From contig DASQNG010000139.1 in assembly GCA_035645095.1 (NCBI GenBank), positions 1 through 11,449 on the forward strand: a stretch of DNA of 11,449 nucleotides. Reading direction: 5' to 3'. The notes beneath the pieces are model-generated. The model did not search any database. It had not been told where the DNA came from and saw only the letters and a list, made by a program, of their open reading frames with translations. This DNA is from Gaiellasilicea sp035645095. Its GTDB lineage: Bacteria; Actinomycetota; Thermoleophilia; Gaiellales; Gaiellaceae. Made by a program: the position numbers and the translations under genes. Of this stretch, positions 6,810 through 11,449 are shown piece after piece; position 1 is the first letter of the stretch; each line of letters opens with the position of its first letter.

Positions 6810-7632
6810 GCTCGACGCCCACGAGGAAGATGCCCGACGCGGCGAGGACGTACGCCGTGAGGACGAGGAAGACCGCCAGGTTCCCGACGGCGCCCTTGTA
6901 GCTGGCGACGGAGGTGACCCAGAAGCCGAACGCGAGCGAGAGGAGCATCCAGCCGGCGACGATCACGGCCGAGCCCACGCTCGCCCAGCGCACCTCCGGC
7001 CGCTCGGCCGGCGCGTAGCGGACGAGCAGCCCGACGCAGAGTCCGAGCAGCGCGAGCGCGACGGGCCAGCGCAGGAGCGAGAGCAGCACGTCGAGCGCCC
7101 CGTCCGTCACGCGCGGCGCGACGACCATCACGAGCGTCGTCGAGACGAGGCAGATTCCGGTGACGACTGCGAGGCCGAGCGCGGTCAGCACGAGGCGCAG
7201 CGCGCCGCGGCTCTCCTGCACGTCGTGGATCTCGTTCAGCGCGACCGTCGCCGCACGGACACCGCGAAAGAGCTGCCACACGAGCAGCAGCGACGCGAAC
7301 GCGATCAGACCGCTCCGGGCGCTCTCGAAGATCTTCTGCACGGAGTGATCCATCGCCGCGAACACCGGCTCCGTGAGCCGCTCCTCGAACTCGGGCGCGA
7401 TCGTCTCCGTCCAGGCGCTCTCGAGGCCGAACGTGCTGAGTAGCGCGACCGAGAGCAGGACGAGCGGGACGAGCCCGACGAGCACGCGGAAGGCGATCGC
7501 CGCGGAGTGCGTGCCGAGCCGGTGCTCGCCGAATGCCCGGCGCAGCGGCCGTGCCCGCTCGCGCACCTCGCGCAGGTCTGGGCGGCGCGGCACGAGCACC
7601 GCGAGGGCCTCCCTCGTCGCACGCCCGGGCAC
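6715..7632 (-). CDS. YihY/BrkB family inner-membrane protein
   Basis: A 305-residue integral membrane protein of the YihY/virulence factor BrkB family. Six hydrophobic segments are visible at about 43-68, 104-122, 146-170, 184-206, 217-240 and 248-275. The family C-terminal block appears as YKGAVGNLAVFLVLTAYVLA (245-264) and ends GVELNEAG (272-279). The family was once wrongly called RNase BN; its molecular function is unresolved. After residue 280 the tail is Arg/Ser-rich and is read antisense to the MaoC-like gene, with 95 bp of convergent overlap. GTG at 7630-7632 is the chosen start, with an imperfect -10 TAGACG 6 bases upstream and no clear Shine-Dalgarno. Divergent from the LON-domain gene, with 41 bases between the start codons. 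Confidence 0.88.
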   Translation of the reverse strand: MPGRATREALAVLVPRRPDLREVRERARPLRRAFGEHRLGTHSAAIAFRVLVGLVPLVLLSVALLSTFGLESAWTETIAPEFEERLTEPVFAAMDHSVQKIFESARSGLIAFASLLLVWQLFRGVRAATVALNEIHDVQESRGALRLVLTALGLAVVTGICLVSTTLVMVVAPRVTDGALDVLLSLLRWPVALALLGLCVGLLVRYAPAERPEVRWASVGSAVIVAGWMLLSLAFGFWVTSVASYKGAVGNLAVFLVLTAYVLAASGIFLVGVELNEAGRSRDENSRSGARNGRAPASRARRRRR

Positions 7633-7638
7633 GCGCAG

Positions 7639-7644
7639 CGTCTA
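7639..7644 (-). promoter_or_regulatory. Imperfect -10-like box of yihY
   Basis: Minus-strand TAGACG with a 6-base spacer to GTG 7632; the last base of TANNNT is missing. It sits exactly one -35 distance (17 bases) from the -10 box of the divergent gene. Confidence 0.35.
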
Positions 7645-7661
7645 CCCCCGCCGCCCGCGTT

Positions 7662-7667
7662 TAGTCT
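7662..7667 (+). promoter_or_regulatory. Putative -10 box of the LON-domain gene (leaderless)
   Basis: TAGTCT with a 6-base spacer to ATG 7674 and no Shine-Dalgarno between them. Confidence 0.52.
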
Positions 7668-7673
7668 CCACGC

Positions 7674-8288
7674 ATGAGCGAGCTCGGTCTGTTCCCGCTC
7701 GGCGTCGTGCTCCTGCCGACGGAGCAGATCCCGCTCCACATCTTCGAGGACCGCTACCAGGAGCTGATCGCCGAGTGCCTCTCGGAGGAGCGCGAGTTCG
7801 GCCTGGTCTACGCGGACGACGACGGCGTGCGCGAGATCGGCACCAGGGCGGCGGTCGTCGAGGTGCTCGAGCGCTTCGACGACGGCCGCCTGAACATCGT
7901 CGTCGAGGGCAGGCACCGGTTCCGCCTGCTCGAGCTGACGAGCGGACGCTCCTTCCACACCGGCCGCGTCGAGCCGGTCGAGGACGAGCCGGACGAGGCC
8001 GACCCCGAGGAGCGGGCGCGGGTGCTCGCGCTCTTCACCCGCCTCGTGGAGTTGACCGGCTCCGAGGTCGAGGCGCCGGAGATGGAGGAGCAGCAGCTCT
8101 CCTTCGCGCTCGCCGGGCGGTTCGAGTTCGCCGCGGAGCTGAAGCAGAGGCTGCTGCAGCTTCGCTCGGAGCGGGCGCGTGTGCACCTCCTCGCGGAGCT
8201 GCTCGAGGGGGCTGCGGAAGCCGTCGTGCGTCAGCGCGACGTCGCCGAGCGTGCGGCGTCGAACGGCAAGGTCGAGCCCCGCGGATAG
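7674..8288 (+). CDS. LON substrate-binding domain protein (PF02190-like), standalone
   Basis: A 204-residue protein consisting of only the N-terminal LON domain, without the AAA+ ATPase or protease of Lon. The signature opening is LGLFPLGVVLLPTEQIPLHI followed by FEDRYQELIAECL (24-36), then FGLVY (42-46) and the domain-typical sequence VVEVLERFDDGRLNIVVEGRHRFRLLEL (61-88). Residues 100-204 are highly charged, with probable helices rich in Glu, Leu and Arg, a likely coiled or helical bundle. Proteins of this type are widespread; a role in binding substrates or regulating proteolysis is assumed from the domain, not shown. No membrane segment or signal peptide. The gene ends 28 bases before sufS, which has its own apparent promoter, so membership of the suf operon is uncertain. 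Confidence 0.88.
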   Translation: MSELGLFPLGVVLLPTEQIPLHIFEDRYQELIAECLSEEREFGLVYADDDGVREIGTRAAVVEVLERFDDGRLNIVVEGRHRFRLLELTSGRSFHTGRVEPVEDEPDEADPEERARVLALFTRLVELTGSEVEAPEMEEQQLSFALAGRFEFAAELKQRLLQLRSERARVHLLAELLEGAAEAVVRQRDVAERAASNGKVEPRG

Positions 8289-8303
8289 CCGCAACCCGGC
8301 GAG

Positions 8304-8309
8304 TACCAT
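8304..8309 (+). promoter_or_regulatory. Putative -10 box of the suf operon (leaderless)
   Basis: TACCAT with a 7-base spacer to ATG 8317. The box overlaps another in-frame ATG at 8308, which argues for the second ATG as the start. Confidence 0.52.
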
Positions 8310-8316
8310 GCGGTCG

Positions 8317-9561
8317 ATGGCCGTCACCGAGACCGCGAGGCTCGACGTCGAGCGCCTGCGCGCCGACTTCCCGTACCTGGACGAACTCGTGCACGGGAAG
8401 CCGGTGGCGTTCCTCGACTCGGCGGCCTCGACGCAGAAGCCGCGCCAGGTGCTCGACGCGCTGCACGACTTCTACGGGCACCGGTACGCGAACGTCCACC
8501 GTGGCGTCTACCGCCTCGCTGAGCGCGCGACCGAGGGCTACGAGGGTGCCCGCGAGAAGGTGCGAGCGTTCGTGAACGCGCCTTCGGCGCGCGAGATCGT
8601 CTTCACGCGGAACGCCACCGAGGCGCTGAACCTCGTCGCGTACGCCTGGGGGCTGGACAACCTGGGCCCGGGCGACGTCGTCGTGATCACAGAGCTCGAA
8701 CACCACTCCAACTTCGTCCCGTGGCAGTACATCGCGAACCGCACCGGCGCGGGGTTCCGCCACATCCCGATCGACGACCGCGGCGAGCTCCAGCTCGACG
8801 CGCTCGACGAGATCGCCGCCAGCGGCCGCGTGCGCGTCGTCGCCAACAACCTCGTCTCCAACTCGCTCGGGACGGTCAACCCCGTTGAGCGGCTGGCGGC
8901 ATGGGCGCACGAGCAGGGGGCGATCATGGTCGTCGACGCGGCGCAGGCGGCGCCGCACCGGCCGCTCGACGTGCAGGCGCTCGGCTGCGACTTCCTGGCG
9001 CTCTCCTCGCACAAGCTCTGCGGCCCGACCGGGATCGGCGCGCTGTGGGGGCGCCGGGAGCTGCTCGAGTCGATGTCGCCCTTCAACCTCGGCGGCGAGA
9101 TGATCCGCTCGGTCGCGCTCGATCGCACGAGCTGGAACGAGCTCCCGTACAAGTTCGAGGCCGGCACCCCCGCGATCGCCGAGGCGTTCGGCTTCGGCGT
9201 CGCGATCGACTACGTGAGCGGCGTCGGGCTCGAGGCGATCGAGGCGCACGAGCGCGAGCTCGTCGAGTACACGCTCGAGCGCTTCGCGGAGCTGCCGTGG
9301 CTCGAGACGTACGGTCCGCCGGCCGACCGCCGCGCCGGCATCGTCTCCTTCAACGTCGAGGGCGTCCACCCGCACGACGTGGCGCAGGTGCTCGACTGGG
9401 AGGGCGTCGCCGTTCGCGCCGGCCACCACTGCACGCAGCCGCTGATGGCCCGACTCGGTGTCGTCGCGACCACCCGCGCGAGCTTCTACCTCTACACGAC
9501 GCGCGAGGAGGTCGACCGCCTCGTCGTCGGGCTCGAGAAGGTCAAGCGGCAGCTCGGCTGA
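8317..9561 (+). CDS. sufS: Cysteine desulfurase SufS
   Basis: A 414-residue PLP enzyme (class V aminotransferase fold, SufS-type group II) that removes sulfur from cysteine and passes it as persulfide for Fe-S cluster building in the cytosol. The PLP lysine is Lys233 in LSSHKLCGPTGIG (229-241); VVDAAQAAPH (205-214) holds the PLP-pairing Asp. The persulfide cysteine is Cys372 in RAGHHCTQPL (367-376), the SufS form of the loop. ANVHRGVYRLAERAT (58-72) and TRNATEALNLVA (97-108) are also typical. Length is normal for the family. The ATG at 8317 is chosen from the TACCAT leaderless box; ATG 8308 would add three residues. The stop overlaps the sufU start as TGATG. SufBCD genes are not in this window. 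Confidence 0.96.
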   Translation: MAVTETARLDVERLRADFPYLDELVHGKPVAFLDSAASTQKPRQVLDALHDFYGHRYANVHRGVYRLAERATEGYEGAREKVRAFVNAPSAREIVFTRNATEALNLVAYAWGLDNLGPGDVVVITELEHHSNFVPWQYIANRTGAGFRHIPIDDRGELQLDALDEIAASGRVRVVANNLVSNSLGTVNPVERLAAWAHEQGAIMVVDAAQAAPHRPLDVQALGCDFLALSSHKLCGPTGIGALWGRRELLESMSPFNLGGEMIRSVALDRTSWNELPYKFEAGTPAIAEAFGFGVAIDYVSGVGLEAIEAHERELVEYTLERFAELPWLETYGPPADRRAGIVSFNVEGVHPHDVAQVLDWEGVAVRAGHHCTQPLMARLGVVATTRASFYLYTTREEVDRLVVGLEKVKRQLG

Positions 9562-9989
9562 TGTCCGATTTCGACCAGCTGTACCGGGAGGTCATCCTCG
9601 ACCACTACAGGAACCCGCGCTCGCACGGGCTGCTCGACGCGCCCGACGCGCAGGCCGAGGGGCAGAACCCGCTCTGCGGCGACGAGGTGACGCTGTCGCT
9701 GCGGTTCGACGGCGACGCGATCGCCGAGGTGGGATTCGAGGGGCGGGGCTGCGCGATCTCGCAGGCGGCGACGTCGATGCTGACGGAGCTCGTCCAGGGA
9801 CGGTCGGCGGAGGACGTCGCGCGGATGCCGAAGGAGGAGCTGCTCGAGGAGATCGGGATCCCGCTCACGCCCGTCCGGCTGAAGTGCGCGATCCTCGGCC
9901 TCGGTGTGCTGAAGGTCGCGCTGCACAAGAGCAGGGGGACGCCGCTCCCCGACGAGTGGACCGGCGGCGACGATCTGACGATTGCGTAG
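9561..9989 (+). CDS. sufU: Fe-S assembly sulfur-transfer protein SufU
   Basis: A 142-residue IscU/SufU-fold protein that accepts sulfur from SufS through a bound zinc ion. It opens LYREVILDHYRNPRSHG (7-23). Ligand residues are Cys39 and Asp41 in NPLCGDEV, Cys64 in GRGCAIS, and Cys109 in RLKCAIL. The spacing Cys64 to Cys109 is 45, whereas Bacillus-type SufU has an extra stretch of about 18 residues there; the length here is nearer IscU. The pairing with sufS and the Asp in CGD favour SufU function, but a scaffold role cannot be excluded. The start shares one base with the sufS stop (TGATG), indicating coupled translation, and its stop overlaps the ferredoxin start (TAGTG). Confidence 0.93.
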   Translation: MSDFDQLYREVILDHYRNPRSHGLLDAPDAQAEGQNPLCGDEVTLSLRFDGDAIAEVGFEGRGCAISQAATSMLTELVQGRSAEDVARMPKEELLEEIGIPLTPVRLKCAILGLGVLKVALHKSRGTPLPDEWTGGDDLTIA

Positions 9990-10306
9990 TGGCGCTGCAC
10001 GACGTCTGCCCCGTGGAGGAGCTGCCGCCGGGTCACGTGAAGGTGGTGTACGCGGGGCTCGTCGGGATCGGCGTCTACAACTGCGACGGCGCGTTCCTCG
10101 CGATCGAGGACCGTTGCTCCCACGACGACGGGCCTCTCTGCGAGGGGGACTGGGAGCCGGAAGGCTGCATCGCGATCTGCCCACGTCACGGCGCTCGGTT
10201 CGACATCGGGAGCGGGCGCCCGCTCAGCCTGCCCGCGTACGAGCCGGTCGCGACGTTTCCCGTGGTGGTCGAGGACGGCTGGGTGAAAGTCGAGGTGGAG
10301 GGCTGA
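9989..10306 (+). CDS. Rieske [2Fe-2S] ferredoxin
   Basis: A 105-residue soluble Rieske protein of the type that serves non-heme iron oxygenases. The two cluster-binding motifs are complete: CSH (Cys43, His45) and CPRHGARFD (Cys64, His67), with 18 residues between. The end, LPAYEPVATFPVVVEDGWVKVEVEG, is the usual strand pair closing the fold. It transfers electrons; the partner is unknown because no oxygenase or reductase gene is in the window. GTG shares a base with the sufU stop and the TGA shares a base with the next ATG. Ferredoxins of this kind are often found beside suf genes, so a role in Fe-S assembly or as an early client is plausible. No signal peptide or membrane anchor. Confidence 0.88.
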   Translation: MALHDVCPVEELPPGHVKVVYAGLVGIGVYNCDGAFLAIEDRCSHDDGPLCEGDWEPEGCIAICPRHGARFDIGSGRPLSLPAYEPVATFPVVVEDGWVKVEVEG

Positions 10307-10902
10307 TGCTGGACGAGCGGGTGCGTGCGGTGCTGGAGCGGCTCGAGGCCGAGGACGCCGCCGAACGTGAGGCGGGCGTCCCGCCCGAGCGGCGGGCGCG
10401 GCAGGTCGCTCGCACGACGGGGCAGTTCCTGTTCGGCTACGTCGCGCCGCACGCAGGCTGCGAGGTGCTCGAGGTCGGGGGGTCGCGGGGCTACTCGACG
10501 ATCTGGCTCGCCACCGGCGTCCGCTACCTCGGCGGCCGCGTGCTCTCGCTCGAGAAGGATCCTGCGAAAGTCGACGCCTGGCGCGCGAACGTCGCCGACG
10601 CGGGGCTGGACGAGGTCGCGGAGCTGCTACCGGGAGACGCCTTCACGTCGCTCGCCGCGCTCGAGGACGTCTTCGACGTGGTTTTCCTCGACGCCGAGAA
10701 GGAGGACTACGAGCGGCTTTTCGGGCTTGCGCGCGCGAAGCTCGAGCCCGGCGGCGCAGTGATCGCCGACAACGTCCTCTCCCACGCGGAGACGCTCGGC
10801 GCCTATTCGAGGGCGCGCCAGGCGGACGCGACGCTCGAGAGCGTGACGCTCCCGCTCGACCGCGGCCTCGAGCTCTCGGTCGTGCTGCGCCAGGAGGTGT
10901 AG
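10306..10902 (+). CDS. SAM-dependent O-methyltransferase (catechol O-methyltransferase-like)
   Basis: A 198-residue class I methyltransferase resembling the small metal-dependent O-methyltransferases. The SAM loop is VLEVGGSRGYSTIWLA (54-69), with acidic Glu83 in SLEKDP at the end of strand 2 and Asp111 in PGDAF. Candidate metal and catalytic residues are Asp129 in VFLDAEKEDY (126-135) and Asp155-Asn156 in IADN, as in the family. The N-terminal ~40 residues are helical and charged and contain RTTGQFL, a substrate-lid region in relatives. The acceptor is unknown. It is the last gene of the suf operon, joined to the ferredoxin by TGATG. Its stop is followed within 30 bases by the candidate structured RNA. 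Confidence 0.86.
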   Translation: MLDERVRAVLERLEAEDAAEREAGVPPERRARQVARTTGQFLFGYVAPHAGCEVLEVGGSRGYSTIWLATGVRYLGGRVLSLEKDPAKVDAWRANVADAGLDEVAELLPGDAFTSLAALEDVFDVVFLDAEKEDYERLFGLARAKLEPGGAVIADNVLSHAETLGAYSRARQADATLESVTLPLDRGLELSVVLRQEV

Positions 10903-10919
10903 ACGGCCGTCCCGTTCGC

Positions 10920-10925
10920 TACAGT
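10920..10925 (+). promoter_or_regulatory. Possible -10 box before the candidate RNA
   Basis: TACAGT (TANNNT) 18 bases after the methyltransferase stop. A start 6-7 bases downstream (about 10932) would trim the first bases of the first hairpin (10928-10935), so either the start lies elsewhere, for example from an imperfect TAGACG at 10900-10905, or the RNA is processed from the operon transcript. Confidence 0.3.
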
Positions 10926-10956
10926 TCCGCTACCGCGGAAAGGAGGTGGTCCGGTA

Positions 10957-10998
10957 GTGACAGATTCCAGTACGGGCAGTGGAGGTACCAGCGGGTAG
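10957..10998 (+). CDS. Possible 13-codon leader-like peptide within the RNA
   Basis: GTG at 10957 reads VTDSSTGSGGTSG and stops at TAG 10996-10998. The AGGAGG at 10941-10946 ends 10 bases before the start. The start codon is inside helix 1 and the stop inside helix 3, so if translated, the ribosome would open both. Nothing in the peptide suggests attenuation (no run of one amino acid beyond Gly/Ser). The site may equally be a chance frame following a sequence that binds 16S for other reasons. Confidence 0.2.
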   Translation: MTDSSTGSGGTSG

Positions 10999-11127
10999 GA
11001 GCGTGTCCCCGGGACCCACAGGGGAATCGCTATAGCCACGCGTAGGGGACTCGCGTTTCTCGCGCCGCCGGAGCACCACCGCCGGCCGGAAGCGCTCCTA
11101 CTACTCCAACGCTGGTGACCGAAAGAC

Positions 11128-11158
11128 CGAGGGCCGCGAAAGCGGCCCTCGATCTTTT
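11128..11158 (+). terminator. Intrinsic terminator after the candidate RNA
   Basis: A 10-bp perfect stem, CGAGGGCCGC (11128-11137) with GCGGCCCTCG (11142-11151), closed by a GAAA tetraloop and followed by ATCTTTT (11152-11158). It ends transcription of the RNA or of the suf operon. Confidence 0.82.
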
Positions 11159-11160
11159 CC

Positions 11161-11227
11161 GGGGAGAGGAAAGTTACCGGGGTAACGGTCGAGCCGCCGA
11201 GTCGGATACGGCTCTGTGCCAGCTGGC
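11161..11227. other. Non-coding gap between terminator and repeats
   Basis: No gene seen. It holds a near-perfect palindrome, GTTACC (11173-11178) and GGTAAC (11181-11186) around two bases, and a potential stem GAGCCG (11191-11196) with CGGCTC (11209-11214). Either could be a protein-binding site; nothing identifies the protein. Confidence 0.3.
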
Positions 11228-11297
11228 CGTTCCGGCCGCGCCTACGCAGCCCCCTCAGGGGTTCGTTCCGGCCGCGAGGCGGCCGCTTCAGGGGTTT
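11228..11297. repeat. Two tandem ~35-bp direct repeats
   Basis: Copy 1 is 11228-11263 and copy 2 is 11264-11297, directly adjacent. Both begin CGTTCCGGCCGCG and end TCAGGGGTT, with a divergent middle of about 11-14 bases. They lie between convergent transcription units. Confidence 0.65.
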
Positions 11298-11394
11298 GCG
11301 CGATCCGGCGGCTCCGCCGCCGTATCTGCGCCGGCTAGCTAGCGGTTTTGCGCAATCCTGCGGCTCCGCCGTCGTATCTGCGCCGGCCGGCTAG
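11298..11394. repeat. Two tandem ~50-bp direct repeats with hairpin core
   Basis: Copy 1 is about 11298-11349 and copy 2 about 11350-11394. Shared blocks are GCGC(G/A)ATCC, GCGGCTCCGCCG and CGTATCTGCGCCGG, ending in CTAG. The core of copy 1 can form a 7-bp stem (CGGCGGC with GCCGCCG around TCC); the copy 2 core is weaker, with changes on both arms. Copy 2 overlaps the stop codon of the minus-strand gene at the right edge, so the repeats are just downstream of that gene and could act in its 3' end formation. Confidence 0.65.
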
Positions 11395-11449
11395 ACGGCG
11401 CGGCGCAGTTGCTCGTCGAGCGGGACGAGCGGGAGTCCGAACACGTCGA
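11391..11449 (-). CDS. C-terminal fragment of an unidentified protein
   Basis: The minus-strand frame entering from the right edge reads DVFGLPLVPLDEQLRRAV and stops at TAG (11391-11393). Codons are G/C-ending as in its neighbours, which supports coding, but 18 residues are too few to name a family. It would be convergent with the suf operon and the candidate RNA. Confidence 0.45.
   Translation of the reverse strand, partial: DVFGLPLVPLDEQLRRAV

Larger units (their letters stand above)
10928..11158 (+). ncRNA. Candidate structured RNA with 16S-tail-complementary loop
   Basis: This stretch has no convincing long reading frame but strong pairing potential. Helix 1 pairs 10928-10935 with 10952-10959 (8 bp, one G-U) and exposes a 16-base loop containing AAAGGAGGTGG. 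Bases 10938-10952 are complementary to the last bases of 16S rRNA (GGATCACCTCCTTTC), with one G-U. Helix 2 pairs 10984-10993 with 11110-11120 (10 bp, one bulged G). Helix 3 pairs 10995-11003 with 11093-11101 (9 bp). Helix 4, nested inside, pairs 11005-11010 with 11045-11050 (6 bp). Small hairpins (for example 11067-11071 with 11082-11086) fill the rest. An intrinsic terminator follows at once. The family is not identified; large actinobacterial RNAs such as raiA are the first to compare. Alternatively it is a leader with a 13-codon peptide (10957-10998). Confidence 0.5.

Noticed and set aside
11173..11186. GTTACC/GGTAAC as an RNA hairpin or riboswitch part
   Set aside because: The two-base spacer is too short for a full-length RNA hairpin and the surroundings match no riboswitch core I know. 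It is left as a possible protein-binding palindrome.
11036..11196. A plus-strand frame in the RNA region with a coding-like stretch (GRKRSYYSNAGD)
   Set aside because: No start codon with a ribosome site after the in-frame stop at 11033-11035, and the frame spans the terminator. RNA pairing explains the region better.
11115..11342. A 75-codon plus-strand frame starting in the RNA's 3' helix
   Set aside because: It runs through the intrinsic terminator and into the direct repeats, lacks a ribosome site, and the product is low-complexity Ala/Pro/Arg.

Overview
The window is very GC-rich bacterial chromosome, with strong third-position G/C bias, GTG starts and tightly packed genes on both strands. 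The mix of a SufS-SufU iron-sulfur pair coupled to a Rieske ferredoxin, a GerW-like protein, a standalone LON-domain protein and apparently leaderless genes suits an actinobacterium, perhaps a deep branch such as Thermoleophilia. That placement is inference; there is no rRNA or other marker here. All genes look like ordinary chromosomal genes, with no insertion sequence, phage gene, tRNA or CRISPR array.

Left part (1-5856, all minus strand): the N-terminus of a YceH/DUF480 protein; a possible 63-residue membrane peptide; a covalent-flavin FAD oxidase of the BBE type; a 14-helix DHA2-type MFS exporter; two overlapping genes for a split YeeE/YedE sulfur-compound permease; and the ABC-F translation factor EttA. 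Reading order is ettA, yeeE-like 1, yeeE-like 2, MFS, FAD oxidase, small peptide, yceH-like.

Middle (5973-8288): a plus-strand GerW-family gene and MaoC-type hydratase gene, then a minus-strand YihY/BrkB membrane protein whose 3' end overlaps the hydratase gene by 95 bp, then a plus-strand LON substrate-binding-domain protein divergent from yihY.

Right part (8317-10902, plus strand): sufS, sufU, a Rieske ferredoxin and an O-methyltransferase. Each junction is a one-base stop/start overlap, so this is a translationally coupled operon. SufS passes sulfur from cysteine to SufU, and the ferredoxin carries a [2Fe-2S] cluster; the role of the methyltransferase is unknown.

End (10903-11449): 488 bases without a convincing protein gene. 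They hold a strong candidate structured RNA. It has a hairpin loop carrying a 15-base complement of the 16S rRNA 3' tail, nested long-range helices and an intrinsic terminator. Two adjacent pairs of direct repeats follow, then the 3' end of an unidentified minus-strand gene.

A recurring feature is a TANNNT box 6-9 bases before the start codon of many genes. It suggests widespread leaderless transcription and fixes several start codons.
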